A stretch of DNA of 61,029 bases from Acidobacteriota bacterium (GTDB taxonomy: Bacteria; Acidobacteriota; Terriglobia; UBA7540). Shown here piece by piece: positions 37,464 to 46,712 of this stretch. Each line of letters opens with the position of its first letter. The stretch's first letter is position 1. The stretch spans positions 1-61,029 of the forward strand of contig CADDZJ010000014.1 of NCBI GenBank assembly GCA_902812415.1, given 5' to 3'. The notes under the pieces were generated by a model. That model did not search any database, had not been told where the DNA came from, and was given only the letters and a program-made list of their open reading frames with translations. Position numbers and translations under genes: made by a program.

Positions 37464-37894
37464 GCCGTTTCCTTCTCAAGTGAGAAAATTAAATCGAAAG
37501 CGTGATTGTATCGGGTTGCTTGAGTTGGAGCAACTTTTTCAACTAAGGAGTGTGGCGCGCAACTGAAATGCAGGACATGCCTCAGGGCTTGAATGTCATG
37601 CCCAACCCTTTTACCTCTCATTCTGAGGCTGGGTCCTTCGGTTTCGTCCGGGATAGACTCCGCGAGGCGGTAGAATCCCGGCACTTCGGCCCAGGGTGCA
37701 GGCACCGGGTTGATCAGTCAACTTTTGCTGCACCGCTCTGGACGAGATGGGTTAGGAAAATCGCGGGACCGGAGAATGTAAGCGCATTGACAGTCTCAAA
37801 GAGGCACTGTTACGATGAGTTTTATTGTTTCAGCGTTAAGTTTTATCCGGTTCATTGCTTGTCGCGTTTTTCTCCGCTTGCCTTAAACCTTATC
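37464..37894. other. Gap upstream of tRNA-Glu
   Basis: About 430 bases with no credible gene. It holds part of a repeat-like stretch (CTCATTCTGAGGCTGGGTCC near 37616) and the likely tRNA-Glu promoter at 37787-37816. Confidence 0.4.
37787..37816 (+). promoter_or_regulatory. Candidate sigma-70 promoter of tRNA-Glu
   Basis: TTGACA at 37787-37792 and TACGAT at 37811-37816, 18 bases apart, about 80 bases upstream of the tRNA. The -35 is perfect and the -10 is four of six. Confidence 0.45.
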
Positions 37895-37972
37895 GTCCCC
37901 GTCGTCTAGCCCGGCCTAGGACATCGCCCTTTCACGGCGGTAACACGGGTTCAAATCCCGTCGGGGACGCCA
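37895..37972 (+). tRNA. tRNA-Glu (anticodon TTC)
   Basis: Begins GTCCCCGTCGTCTAG and has anticodon stem-loop CGCCC-TTTCAC-GGCGG. The T arm is CACGGGTTCAAATCCCGT, acceptor strand CGGGGAC, discriminator G, and CCA is encoded. All arms pair. A single gene, not in a tRNA array. Confidence 0.95.
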
Positions 37973-38244
37973 TGATTCCTAACAAGTCACTGAAAACTCA
38001 TCCGGTCTGTCATTTCCAGGAGTCCGCATGGGCCTGCGGCCCACCCATTGATACAAAAAATCGCCACGGATGTCACCCTCCGGGAAGTTTGTCCTCCGCG
38101 GAGGCTGGGAAGTAGGGAGACTAGCCCATGGTTTTCCACTTTCGCGAGAATGACCGACATGGTTGATTTTAGAGAGAGCTGAGGGCGGGGTAGTTGGGGG
38201 CAGCGCTGCGACAGATTGAGCGTTGCAATGGTTTGTAACACTCC

Positions 38245-39444
38245 TTAATTCTTTTTGGGATCGAGAGATCGCGCCATCTGGAGAGCATCAAAACCATATC
38301 GTTTACGCACCTGGTCTGCCGCCTTAAGAAGCTGGCTGATTTTGGCTGTCTGGGCGGCATCGAGCAGACTCGTTTGGAAAGCCGTCGTTTCGAGCTTTGA
38401 GACGCGCACGCCCAGGAGCCGGACTTTCCATTGCGGATTGAACGTGCAGTGAAACAGATGTCGCACGTGCTCATAAATCACCGAATCAACGTTGGTCGGC
38501 TCGCGCAGAGAAATGTCGCGGGTGAACGTCTGGAAATCTGCGTATCGCAGCTTCAAACCCACCGTGCGGGCGAAGATCTGATGCTCGCGCAGCCGGCGCC
38601 CCACGCGTTGCGCCAGATAGGAAAGAGTGCGCTCCAGTTCCTCCCGATCACAGGTATCTGTCTCGAACGTGGTCTCATGGCTAATCGATTGCGGGCCATT
38701 TGCCTCAATTCGCTCATTGAGATCCTTGCCTCTCGCCCTCAGATAAAGCCATTCTCCAAAGCGGCCGAAATGCGATTTTAATTCCTCAGGATTTAATCGC
38801 TGCAAGTCTCCGATCGTCTCAATGCCTAAAGCGCGCAAACGGGGCTCCGTTACCCTGCCAATGCCGGGCATTCGCCGGACGGGCAACGGCGCCAGGAATT
38901 GCGCCTCGGATCCTGGTACAACATAGAGCAGACCGTGGGGCTTGGCCTGATCGGAAGCGATTTTGGAGACCAGGCAGGAGGTTGAAGCTCCCACAGAACA
39001 ATTCAACCCGGTGCGCTGTTTGATTTTGCGGACGAGCGAATCGGCCGCGGCCAGGAGCGGCCCGTGCAGACGCTCGCAGCCGGTCATATCGAGGTAGGCT
39101 TCGTCCACGGACACCATTTCCACCAGCGGAGTCATTTCGCCCAATATGGCGTAAATGGCCCGCGAATATTCGCGGTACTTTTCGTAGTGTCCCTGAAGAA
39201 AAATGGCGTGCGGACAAAGCCTCCTGGCGGTGTGCAAAGGCTGCGCTGAATGCACGCCGAATTTGCGCGCCTCATAACTTGCCGCCGCCACAACGCCGCG
39301 GCGGTCGGGGTCGCCGCCTACGATCACGGCCTTGCCGCGCAGCGAGGGGTTTTCCAGTTCTTCTACCGAGACGTAGAAGGCGTCCATATCGACGTGGAGA
39401 ATCTGGCGAAACGTTGATGCAGGATGAAGGGCTTCGTTTGGCAT
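38245..39444 (-). CDS. dinB: DNA polymerase IV (Y-family)
   Basis: 399 residues. Catalytic acids are in HVDMDAFY (Asp19) and VSVDEAYLD (Asp114, Glu115); the nucleotide-contacting YEAR is at 58-61. Helix-hairpin-helix thumb motifs (PVRRMPGIGRVTEPRLRALG) and the little-finger domain follow. It copies damaged or mismatched DNA. The C-terminus QMARSLDPKKN lacks a clear QLxLF-type clamp motif. Confidence 0.95.
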   Translation of the reverse strand: MPNEALHPASTFRQILHVDMDAFYVSVEELENPSLRGKAVIVGGDPDRRGVVAAASYEARKFGVHSAQPLHTARRLCPHAIFLQGHYEKYREYSRAIYAILGEMTPLVEMVSVDEAYLDMTGCERLHGPLLAAADSLVRKIKQRTGLNCSVGASTSCLVSKIASDQAKPHGLLYVVPGSEAQFLAPLPVRRMPGIGRVTEPRLRALGIETIGDLQRLNPEELKSHFGRFGEWLYLRARGKDLNERIEANGPQSISHETTFETDTCDREELERTLSYLAQRVGRRLREHQIFARTVGLKLRYADFQTFTRDISLREPTNVDSVIYEHVRHLFHCTFNPQWKVRLLGVRVSKLETTAFQTSLLDAAQTAKISQLLKAADQVRKRYGFDALQMARSLDPKKN

Positions 39445-39745
39445 TTGCGTCCTTCACCAAAAGTTCCAAGGCCCGTTTATCGAGGATAACAGAACCCTGC
39501 CCAGATCTAATCTATTATGCCCCGCAAGGCGGCGGATTCTGAGAACAGAAATTCAACGGATTGCAACCCGCGCGATGTCGGGTTCTCTTTTCCCTGCAGA
39601 AAAGCCTTGACAGCGCTACCCAAACGTATTCCTCGGCGTTATGATAGGGGCACATCGCAGGCCATGCGGGCAGAGAACCTCGACATTTTCAGGCTATTTG
39701 CCCATAGCCTGCGCAATTCCCGCTGTGACTCTTAAGGAGGTAGTT
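39445..39745. other. Gap upstream of HNH gene
   Basis: About 300 bases. TTGACA at 39607 and TATGAT at 39640 are 27 bases apart, too far for a standard promoter. No other structure seen. Confidence 0.35.
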
Positions 39746-40114
39746 ATGCCGCTTAAGAAAATTCACCGCTTCTTTTCAGGGAACGTCCCGCGTGTACCAC
39801 GCGAGGAAGCCATGAAGATCTTTAAAAGAGACCACTATAAGTGCCAGTATTGCGGGTTGGACGGGTTGGAGAGTTTTGAAAATTGGATGATCATGACTAT
39901 TGATCATATCCATGCTTATGCGAAGGGCGGATCATTGAAGGCGGATAATCAGGTAACGGCTTGCCAGCCCTGCAATACCATCAAGGGCACTCGGGATTTC
40001 AATTCCCTTGCCGATGCCAGGAAATACGTTCAGGGAAAGCGCGCGGAATGGCATCAGGTTTATCAGGATCAGCTTCAAGCCATGCGGGGCGCAAGGTCAG
40101 CACAGGCCAGCTAG
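39746..40114 (+). CDS. HNH endonuclease domain protein
   Basis: 122 residues from ATG 39746, with AAGGAGGTAGTT upstream. Zinc-binding pairs CQYC and CQPC flank the catalytic core TIDHIHAYAKGGS and DNQVTACQPCN. This is the small stand-alone HNH type common in bacteria, of unknown target, sometimes linked to restriction or DNA repair. Neighbours give no further clue beyond the nearby dinB. Confidence 0.9.
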   Translation: MPLKKIHRFFSGNVPRVPREEAMKIFKRDHYKCQYCGLDGLESFENWMIMTIDHIHAYAKGGSLKADNQVTACQPCNTIKGTRDFNSLADARKYVQGKRAEWHQVYQDQLQAMRGARSAQAS

Positions 40115-40233
40115 CATGCATTGTTCATAAAACCTCGTAGGCAGGCGTCAGGGCGCGGTTGCAACTGTGCCTTGACGCTCTCTGCGCGCTGGGCCGTTCC
40201 GCGCGCTCGCGCGCATCTGTTGTTCTGCGTGTC

Positions 40234-40252
40234 ATTCCCGTGTAAGCGGGAA
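40234..40252. repeat. REP-like palindrome
   Basis: ATTCCCG, a short loop (TGTAAG-type), CGGGAAT. The same palindrome is at 49603 and a variant at 56260, all between genes. Confidence 0.6.
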
Positions 40253-40292
40253 TCCGTGGCTACCCGGGCGCCGCATGCTCCTCCACGCATCC

Positions 40293-41177
40293 TCATGTAA
40301 GGACTCCCACACGAGTCATCTCTTCGTCCTCAGATATTTTATCCACGCGCTCTGCCGGCGCGTCAGGGGGGCGAAGAACAACGTAGCGGACAATCACATA
40401 GCCCAGGAAGGCGCCTGCAAAAACATCCGAAGGGAAGTGGGAAAGAAGCGTGACCCGCGAGACGCCAATGATGCCGGCCGCCGTGTAAGCCGCCCACGGC
40501 GCCCAACGGTGATGGCGGTAGCGAATTGCGAAAACAGCAGCGATGGAGATGGCCGCAATCATGTGGCCTGAAGGAAAGCTGCCCGGCCCGCTGTACCAGG
40601 CGCCTTTATCCTGAAACCATGAATCCCAGAGGTGCTGGTAGTGATGCACATCCTGCGGGCGAACACGCCGGTCAATGCCTTTAAGAGTCTGGGTTAGTAT
40701 TTCAGAATCCAAAACCGCCTGAAAGGCGAAGAAAAACGTGCCTTTCAGATATTCGTCGTGGCGCATAAAGCCGAGAGCCAGCGCCGAAAGCATGACGAAC
40801 CACATGGCAACGGTGGCATTGTGGCCGCTCACTATCTGGTTCAACATATGAAAAGCATTTGTATGACGGAAATAGGAGGGATCAAAGGGGTCCAGCGTCA
40901 ACAAAGCCCCTGTTATCAATAGGAAAATCAGCGCGGGTTTCCACGACTGTCCTCGGATAAGGCGAACCGGAAATAGCCAGATGTGCTTCTGATCCTGGAG
41001 GACGCTCACCACAAGCCGCTGCACTGAGAGCGGGCAGGCCGCTGAGTCTTGAGCAGCTTTCGGAAGGATGGCGTTCACATACGAGGGACCACTTTTTCGT
41101 GAGGTGCGTTCGGAAGACTGTAGCACAAATCGTCCTGAAACTTGACAGGCCCAATGGCCCCGGTTGAGCCGCGTCAA
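40293..41177 (-). CDS. PAP2-family membrane phosphatase
   Basis: Up to 294 residues; the true start may be downstream of 41177 since the first 60 residues are not domain-like. About five membrane helices. The three phosphatase motifs are KGIDRRVRP, PSGH (in SFPSGHMIA) and SRVTLLSHFPSDV. Such enzymes dephosphorylate undecaprenyl diphosphate or other lipid phosphates on the outer face of the inner membrane. Confidence 0.85.
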   Translation of the reverse strand: MTRLNRGHWACQVSGRFVLQSSERTSRKSGPSYVNAILPKAAQDSAACPLSVQRLVVSVLQDQKHIWLFPVRLIRGQSWKPALIFLLITGALLTLDPFDPSYFRHTNAFHMLNQIVSGHNATVAMWFVMLSALALGFMRHDEYLKGTFFFAFQAVLDSEILTQTLKGIDRRVRPQDVHHYQHLWDSWFQDKGAWYSGPGSFPSGHMIAAISIAAVFAIRYRHHRWAPWAAYTAAGIIGVSRVTLLSHFPSDVFAGAFLGYVIVRYVVLRPPDAPAERVDKISEDEEMTRVGVLT

Positions 41178-41508
41178 ACAGACCAGAGCACTTTTGATTC
41201 TAGACGACTCCCGGCGAAGGCTGCAAGTGAAAATGTGGGAACATTGGTTATTGCTCCCCGCTGCCTGCTACGCTTCATGCCGATGATACGGGCTATATGA
41301 ATCTGTGTGAAAACCGCTCTTGTAGCAGCGGTGTCCTCACCGCTGGTTTTTATTTTCAATTGCTCGGGCGCGCGGGACATCGCTACAGCCAGGCCCCGCT
41401 TATTTTTCAATAGTTTTACAGGCTTTCGGCGCACTCAGAGGTCATGCCGCCGTGAAGGGTGACGCTACAGGTATATCTATTTTCCGAACCCAAAGCTAAG
41501 ATGGAATC
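41178..41508. other. Divergent gap with a hairpin
   Basis: About 330 bases between divergent genes. It holds the terminator-like hairpin at 41327-41356. Otherwise nothing recognised. Confidence 0.4.
41327..41356 (+). terminator. Hairpin followed by T-run
   Basis: AGCGGTG-TCCT-CACCGCT then GGTTTTTATTTT: a perfect 7-bp stem with a T-rich tail on the plus strand. No rightward gene ends here, so it may be part of an interspersed repeat rather than a working terminator. Confidence 0.4.
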
Positions 41509-42210
41509 ATGGGAACGAATATGATTCAGGAGCGCAAGCGATGGAACGATATCAAGTTGTTGATCTTTGATCTCGACGGAACATTGATTGACAGTGAGGC
41601 GGATTTGGTCCAGAGCGTCAATGCGACGCGCCGGGAGCTTGGGATGGAGCCTCTCCCGCCGAAAGTGGTCTCTTCCTATGTGGGGCAAGGCATCGTCATG
41701 CTGGTGCGGCGGGCGCTGGGGGAGCAGGGGACGGAAGATATCCTGGAGAACGCAGTGGCCTTCTTTCTGGAATATTATCGACAACATATGCTCGACCATA
41801 CGGTCCTGTACCCTGGCGTTCGAGAGACCCTGGATGAACTCCGCGCGCGCGAACTGGCGGTGCTGACCAACAAACCGGTCAATTTCAGCCGCCAGATTCT
41901 GGCGGGGCTGGGCGTTGATTCCTGTTTTTCGTTCGTTTACGGCGGAAACAGCTTTGACCGGAAAAAGCCCGATGCGGTGGGCGTATTCCGGCTGATGGAG
42001 GATACGGGAATTTCAGCCGCCGAGACTTTGATTGTCGGGGATTCTGATACGGACGTTCAGACTGGAAGAAACGCGGGAGTGTGGACTTGCGGGGTGACTT
42101 ATGGCATTGGGTCCCCCACGCTGGCCCATGTCATGCCCGACGTGATGCTGGACGACTTACGCCAACTCCCGCCGTTGTTAAACGGATACGAGCGATCAAC
42201 CGGTCACTGA
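41509..42210 (+). CDS. gph: HAD-family phosphoglycolate phosphatase
   Basis: 233 residues. HAD motif I is FDLDGTLIDSEADL, motif II is VLTNKP, the Lys motif lies in DRKKPDA and motif III is IVGDSDTDVQTGRNAG. The helical cap has NATRRELGMEPLPPKVVSSYVGQG, as in Gph. It clears 2-phosphoglycolate formed in DNA repair or oxygenase side reactions. Substrate is inferred from family; other phosphosugars are possible. Start may be the second Met (MIQERK). Confidence 0.85.
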   Translation: MGTNMIQERKRWNDIKLLIFDLDGTLIDSEADLVQSVNATRRELGMEPLPPKVVSSYVGQGIVMLVRRALGEQGTEDILENAVAFFLEYYRQHMLDHTVLYPGVRETLDELRARELAVLTNKPVNFSRQILAGLGVDSCFSFVYGGNSFDRKKPDAVGVFRLMEDTGISAAETLIVGDSDTDVQTGRNAGVWTCGVTYGIGSPTLAHVMPDVMLDDLRQLPPLLNGYERSTGH

Positions 42211-42296
42211 AAAACGTTGCCAAACCGTCTAATTCTGAGCGTAGCGAAGAATCCCCGTATTTTGCTCAGGATTGAATCCGCGAGGAATCCTGAACG

Positions 42297-42374
42297 GCAG
42301 TGATGAATGAAAGGTGATGAGTGACGAGCAGGAGCAAACAGAACTTCGGATTAATTTTTGCTCATCACTCGTCA
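42297..42374. repeat. Interspersed repeat, chromosomal copy
   Basis: Starts GGCAGTGATGA and ends TTTGCTCATCACTCGTCA, as does the ICE copy at 2170-2232; internal GATGAGTGACGAGCA pairs with the 3' part. Confidence 0.6.
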
Positions 42375-42505
42375 GAAGGTGTGAAAATATCGAATCTGTC
42401 ATGCTGAACGCAGTGAAGCATCCCGGTATTGTACTGAAAACAAAATGCGAGATCCTTCGCTATCGCTCAGGATGACAACCGCCCCCTCATTTTTTCACAC
42501 CTTCT
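42374..42505. repeat. Nested inverted-repeat element of about 130 bases
   Basis: Outer arms AGAAGGTGTGAAAA (42374) and TTTTCACACCTTCT (42492) are a perfect 14-base inverted repeat. Inside, GTCATGCTGAACGCAGTGAAG (split at CGC) and CTTCGCTATCGCTCAGGATGAC are an imperfect inverted pair (42398-42476). It is non-coding and MITE-like in shape. Confidence 0.65.
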
Positions 42506-42583
42506 CACTGATTACTGGTTTTTCTGCCTGCTCGGAATGACAGGCTGGGTAAGTTTTTCAGAAATCTTCATGAGACAAGGCTT

Positions 42584-42829
42584 ATGCCGGGCGATTTAGG
42601 GTTTCAACTCGGCAGGTTTCTGGTCATCCTCGGGGTTATTATCGTTGTCGCGGGGCTTATCCTCGTGTTAGGGGTCAGGTTTCCGACTCTGGGCTTTGGC
42701 AAGTTGCCCGGCGACATTGCGTATCGGGGTAAGCATGGTTCTTTTTATTTTCCCATCGTCACCTGCCTTGTGCTGAGCGTCGCGCTGACGTTCATTCTTT
42801 GGCTGATTTCGTTTTTAACCAGGCGGTAG
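42584..42829 (+). CDS. DUF2905-type small membrane protein
   Basis: 81 residues with two membrane helices (FLVILGVIIVVAGLILVLG and the last 25 residues), separated by GFGKLPGDIAYRGKHGSFYFP, the signature of this small family. Function unknown. It is followed by the YceI gene after 23 bases on the same strand. Confidence 0.8.
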   Translation: MPGDLGFQLGRFLVILGVIIVVAGLILVLGVRFPTLGFGKLPGDIAYRGKHGSFYFPIVTCLVLSVALTFILWLISFLTRR

Positions 42830-42852
42830 CGGTAGTTCACGGGAGGCGCCAA

Positions 42853-43407
42853 ATGTCAAAGTGGTTTTTTGAGCCGGGACACACGGCTGCGGAATTCTGC
42901 GCGCGTCACATGATGGTGTGCTACGTTCGCGGCCATTTCAAAAACGTGCACGGAGAACTGATCTTTGATCCGAAGAATCCCGGCGATTCCCGTGTGGAAG
43001 TACGGATTGACGCCCGATCCCTTTGGACCGGAGAGCCAGATCGGGACGCGCACTTGCGCAGCGCAGACTTCCTGGACGTTGAACATTACCCTGAGATCAC
43101 CTTCACCGGCGATCGGGTTGAAGTCATCGGCGACAGCGATTATATCCTGAAAGGAAAACTGACGATTCGCGGCGTAACCCGCGACGTCGATCTCAAGGTT
43201 CGTTACCTGGGGCAATGGCAAACACCCTGGTGGGAAGACGGCGTGGACAAAGGCCCCAAAACGCGCGCGGGATTTTTTGCCGAAACGGCCATCAACCGCC
43301 GCGATTACGGCGTCAGTTGGAACAGTTCCTTGGATAAGGGCGGCGTGGTGGTGGGAAATATTGTGGAAATCACGATTGACGCGGAAGCTGTCCTCGAAAA
43401 CCCGTAA
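42853..43407 (+). CDS. YceI-family protein
   Basis: 184 residues from ATG 42853, with GGGAGGCGCCAA upstream. Family strands: FEPGHTAAEFCARHMMVCYVRGHF, RSLWTGEPDRDAHLRSADFLD, ITFTGDRVE, LTIRGVTRDVDL and INRRDYGVSW. It is a lipocalin-like fold that binds isoprenoid lipids. It has no signal peptide, so this one is cytoplasmic, unlike E. coli YceI. Confidence 0.9.
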   Translation: MSKWFFEPGHTAAEFCARHMMVCYVRGHFKNVHGELIFDPKNPGDSRVEVRIDARSLWTGEPDRDAHLRSADFLDVEHYPEITFTGDRVEVIGDSDYILKGKLTIRGVTRDVDLKVRYLGQWQTPWWEDGVDKGPKTRAGFFAETAINRRDYGVSWNSSLDKGGVVVGNIVEITIDAEAVLENP

Positions 43408-43568
43408 GGGCTGTGGTCAAGCGTGGGAGAGCATGGGTCTGGCGGCGATGCTGTGCCCGCGCAAGAGGGCTTGACATGGATTGGGCTACTATTGTAGCCT
43501 AATATGTCCAGCGAGCTTTCAGCATTCTGCCTACTGCTTGCCGCCTGCTATCTTTTTGCGAGGGTACA

Positions 43569-44924
43569 CTGAGCCAGGCTCTTTTCAATTTTGAAATCTC
43601 ACGGAAGATTTACACCGTCTCCGACCTTACGCAGGCCATCCGAAACCTGATTGAGCCTAAATTTCTGGACGTGTGGGTGACCGGAGAAGTTTCCAACTGT
43701 CGCATGGCCGCCTCCGGCCACTACTATTTCACGCTCAAGGACGAAACGGCTCAGCTTCGGGTGGTTTGCTTTCGCAACCAGGCGCGTTACCTGAAGTTCA
43801 AGCCGCAGGATGGCATTTCGCTGATTGCGCGCGGCCGCATCTGTGTTTACGAGGCGCGGGGCGAATACCAGCTCATGGCGGAATATCTGGAGCCTGCTGG
43901 CATCGGCGCGCTGCAACTGGCGTTTGAGCAGCTTAAACAGAAGCTTGCCGCCGAGGGGCTTTTTGCAGCCTCGCGCAAAAAACCTTTGCCTCTTCTGCCT
44001 CGCGCCATCGGGGTGGTGACGTCCCCGGACGGCGCCGTAATCCGGGACATCCTGCGAGTGCTACGCCGCCGTTTTCCCAATATGAATGTTACGCTCTATC
44101 CGGTGCGCGTGCAGGGCGAAGGAGCGGCGGAGGAGATTGTGCAGGGCATTCGATACTTCAGCCAGCGAGCGGTTGTCGATGTGGTGATTGCGGCGCGGGG
44201 CGGGGGATCGCTCGAAGACCTCTGGGCGTTTAATGAGGAGATTGTCGCCCGCGCCATCGCTTCGTCCAATGTTCCGGTTATTTCGGCGGTGGGCCATGAG
44301 ACGGACTTCACCATCGCGGATTTCGTGGCGGACCTGCGCGCGCCAACCCCTTCCTCTGCGGCGGAGGTGGTGGTGCGTCCGCGGGAAGACCTTGAAGCTG
44401 AGCTTCGCAACCGCGAGCGGCGCATGTCGCAATTGATGAGCCTGAAATTCTCGGAACTTCGCCAGCGTCTGACGGAACTCACGATGCACCACGGATTTCA
44501 AACAATGTCGGCCCGCCTGGCTGAGCGCGCACAACGCCTGGATGATCTTCTGGCGGCCATCGAGCGCAACGTGAGCGAGCGGCTGAACGAAAAACGGGCC
44601 CATTGGCTGCGCGTTTCCGCGGGCGTCCTGCGGCTGGACTTTCGGCGAATACTTGACCTGAAACGGGCCAGATTGCAGGAAATCCGGTCGCGATTCAGCG
44701 CTGAGTTTGCTCGCACATTGGTGGAGCGCCGAAATCGCTTGGCTCATCTTCAGGCAATCCTTCGTGAGCGAAGCCCCTTGATGATTCTCAATCGCGGATA
44801 TTCCATTACCCGGGATGCAGCGGGAAGAATCGTCCGCGACGCGGCAACAGTCCCAGTGGGCAGCGACGTTTCCATCCGCCTGGCGCAGGGTGAGCTTGGG
44901 GCCAGGGTGATCAGCAAGAAGTAA
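43569..44924 (+). CDS. xseA: Exodeoxyribonuclease VII large subunit, likely CTG start
   Basis: The family N-terminus (RKIYTVSDLTQAIRNLIEP, then WVTGEVSN) begins well upstream of the first GTG at 43671. The only plausible start covering it is CTG 43569, with GAGGGTACA just upstream. That gives 451 residues, the usual XseA length. OB-fold domain, then the catalytic segment (PRAIGVVTSPDGAVIRDI; DVVIAARGGGSLEDLWAFNEE; VISAVGHETDFTI), then a coiled coil. It needs XseB, which is not adjacent. It degrades single-stranded DNA. Confidence 0.9.
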   Translation: MSQALFNFEISRKIYTVSDLTQAIRNLIEPKFLDVWVTGEVSNCRMAASGHYYFTLKDETAQLRVVCFRNQARYLKFKPQDGISLIARGRICVYEARGEYQLMAEYLEPAGIGALQLAFEQLKQKLAAEGLFAASRKKPLPLLPRAIGVVTSPDGAVIRDILRVLRRRFPNMNVTLYPVRVQGEGAAEEIVQGIRYFSQRAVVDVVIAARGGGSLEDLWAFNEEIVARAIASSNVPVISAVGHETDFTIADFVADLRAPTPSSAAEVVVRPREDLEAELRNRERRMSQLMSLKFSELRQRLTELTMHHGFQTMSARLAERAQRLDDLLAAIERNVSERLNEKRAHWLRVSAGVLRLDFRRILDLKRARLQEIRSRFSAEFARTLVERRNRLAHLQAILRERSPLMILNRGYSITRDAAGRIVRDAATVPVGSDVSIRLAQGELGARVISKK

Positions 44925-45897
44925 CTTTGGGCCTTGGGAAGCGCGCTTGGGGGTAGAGCAGGTGAAAAACCAGAAACAGGTTCACGATGATAATAAAAAC
45001 GAACAGGCTGCCTTCAGGGCCAACCGATCCGCCGGTGAGCCATTGAGGTCCGTGGAACGACGAGTTCAGCAGCCGTCCCTGGGCCACCGTGCCGCTGTTG
45101 GGAACCGCGTACAGAAAAGTTTCCGAGTAATCCCACATGGCATGCAGGCCAATGGCGAACCACAGATTGCCGGTGCGCCGCACAGTGAAGCAGAAAAAGA
45201 GGCCGATCAGCGCGGCTGAGAGCCCCCCGACCCAATCCTCTCCCGGGTTGCGCAAATGAAGGGCGCCGAACGCAAGCGAAAGCAAAACTGCCGCCGGCCA
45301 GAATCCCATGCCAGTGGTCAGGGTGAAGAGGGCATATCCGCGAAAGAAGAACTCTTCAAAAAAGCCAACCAGAAAAAAGCTGATGGCCCAGAACGCGGCC
45401 AGAATAAGCGCCCGCTCGGGGTTAGACACGGCGAGATTTCCGAAATCAAAGCCCCGGTAATATCGAATCAGGAGCAACAGGCTGGTCAATGCAACCCAAC
45501 CCCAGAGAACGCCACACCAGAAATTCAGACCGAGCGCTGAACGCCAGGGCAGGGCGTAATCCGGGAAAGAGCGCTTCTCTATCACCCCCATAATGGCGGT
45601 TGCAATGAGCGTAGCAAAGGCCAGGATTCCATCTCCCGCCATCAGAACTCGCGGCGTGAAATGCCTCGGAGAGAGTTGTAAAAAGGCGCGCACAAAGCTG
45701 CCCAGAATGATGGCGCAGATTGCGAAGATCGCCAGGAAAACCACCAGCCGCCAGCCGGCGCGAAGACCTTCGGCATTGCGGAAGATGCGCTGCGTGATTC
45801 CCGGGCTTTCGGGCGGAGGCGAAAATAAGGGGGATTCCGACCCCTCAGCGACCGGAAGCTCTTGATCCTCTGGGTGAAGCCCGGTTTCGTCATTCAT
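44911..45897 (-). CDS. CPBP/CAAX-type intramembrane metalloprotease
   Basis: 328 residues from ATG 45897, 10 bases after the previous stop. About eight membrane helices. The catalytic motifs are FFEEFFFRG (Glu181, Glu182, Arg186), GALHLRN (His214) and IGLHAMWD (His252). Bacterial members process or protect membrane peptides; the substrate is unknown. It overlaps the 3' end of xseA convergently by 14 bases and is co-directional with the membrane protein upstream. Confidence 0.9.
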   Translation of the reverse strand: MNDETGLHPEDQELPVAEGSESPLFSPPPESPGITQRIFRNAEGLRAGWRLVVFLAIFAICAIILGSFVRAFLQLSPRHFTPRVLMAGDGILAFATLIATAIMGVIEKRSFPDYALPWRSALGLNFWCGVLWGWVALTSLLLLIRYYRGFDFGNLAVSNPERALILAAFWAISFFLVGFFEEFFFRGYALFTLTTGMGFWPAAVLLSLAFGALHLRNPGEDWVGGLSAALIGLFFCFTVRRTGNLWFAIGLHAMWDYSETFLYAVPNSGTVAQGRLLNSSFHGPQWLTGGSVGPEGSLFVFIIIVNLFLVFHLLYPQARFPRPKVTSC

Positions 45898-45907
45898 AGA
45901 TTTGAGA

Positions 45908-46498
45908 TCAGTTGGCTTCCTCAGCGCCGTGCAGAATGCGAACCATGCTGATGCGTGTTCCATCGCCTGCCTTCTTTAAGACGACGATTTTTTCCTGGTT
46001 GCCTTGCTTGATCTCAAAAACCATGCTTCCATCGGAGTTTTTTTCAGTGAAACGGGTCATCTGGCTGTTCCACTGATCCTGATAAAAGGTTCTCACCTTT
46101 GCAATGGGGTCTGAGGTTTCAAACTTGGCGGCGAGCACATTAAGGCTTTGCTCTCCGGGAAAATTCATCCGGACATGGGCGGAATCATGATCGTCTTCGA
46201 CGCGATGAGCGCCGGGGTAAAGCGGCAGGCCCAGCATGGCGGCGTCTACCGCGGCGCCTTGATGAATCCGAATGTCGCCCACAGGCGTATTGATGGAGAC
46301 TTCGTTGCCGCCGGATGCGGTTTTCTGCTCGTGGATTGCGATGTTGTGCAAAATCGTTCGGAGGCCGATAAAGATGGCTAAAACTCCTACCACGACGATC
46401 AGAACAATAATCAGCAAGGCAATTAGAATGGCCTGATTGGAAGATCGCCCGGGAGCGGGAGGAGCCGAGGGTGGAGTTGGTGTTGGTGTTGTGCTCAT
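45908..46498 (-). CDS. Membrane-anchored hypothetical protein
   Basis: 196 residues. Pro/Thr-rich N-terminus, one long membrane helix (about 23-47, AILIALLIIVLIVVVGVLAI), then an outside domain with VSINTPVGDIRIH and LPLYPGAHRVEDD. It also has a segment like a polymer of alternating strands ending ISMVRILHG. The PGA..., LAAKFETSDPIAKVRTFYQ part resembles domains seen in other acidobacterial secreted proteins. No function assigned. Probably co-transcribed with the CAAX protease. Confidence 0.7.
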   Translation of the reverse strand: MSTTPTPTPPSAPPAPGRSSNQAILIALLIIVLIVVVGVLAIFIGLRTILHNIAIHEQKTASGGNEVSINTPVGDIRIHQGAAVDAAMLGLPLYPGAHRVEDDHDSAHVRMNFPGEQSLNVLAAKFETSDPIAKVRTFYQDQWNSQMTRFTEKNSDGSMVFEIKQGNQEKIVVLKKAGDGTRISMVRILHGAEEAN

Positions 46499-46712
46499 TT
46501 AGAGGTCCTCACTTTTCGTATTGTTTCGGGGGGAAAGCGGACTTCTCTCTTCCCACCAACAAGGTACGATGGGTGAACTGGCATAGTTCCAAATCCAGTC
46601 GGCTCGATCAGACATCCAAGGATTACGGGTCATTGCGATTCCGATGAGATAATACACAACTTTATTCTACAGCGGTCGCCTTGCTATGTAACCCTCAATA
46701 AGGTTTTCTCTG

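Larger units (their letters stand above)
42211..42583. other. Gap filled with interspersed repeats
   Basis: About 370 bases made almost entirely of repeat material: GAGCGTAGCGAAGAATCC near 42237, the 42297-42374 repeat and the nested inverted repeat 42374-42505. No gene. Confidence 0.55.

Noticed and set aside
43471-43476. TTGACA upstream of xseA as a promoter
   Set aside because: No -10-like hexamer at 15-19 bases; nearest TAATAT is too far.
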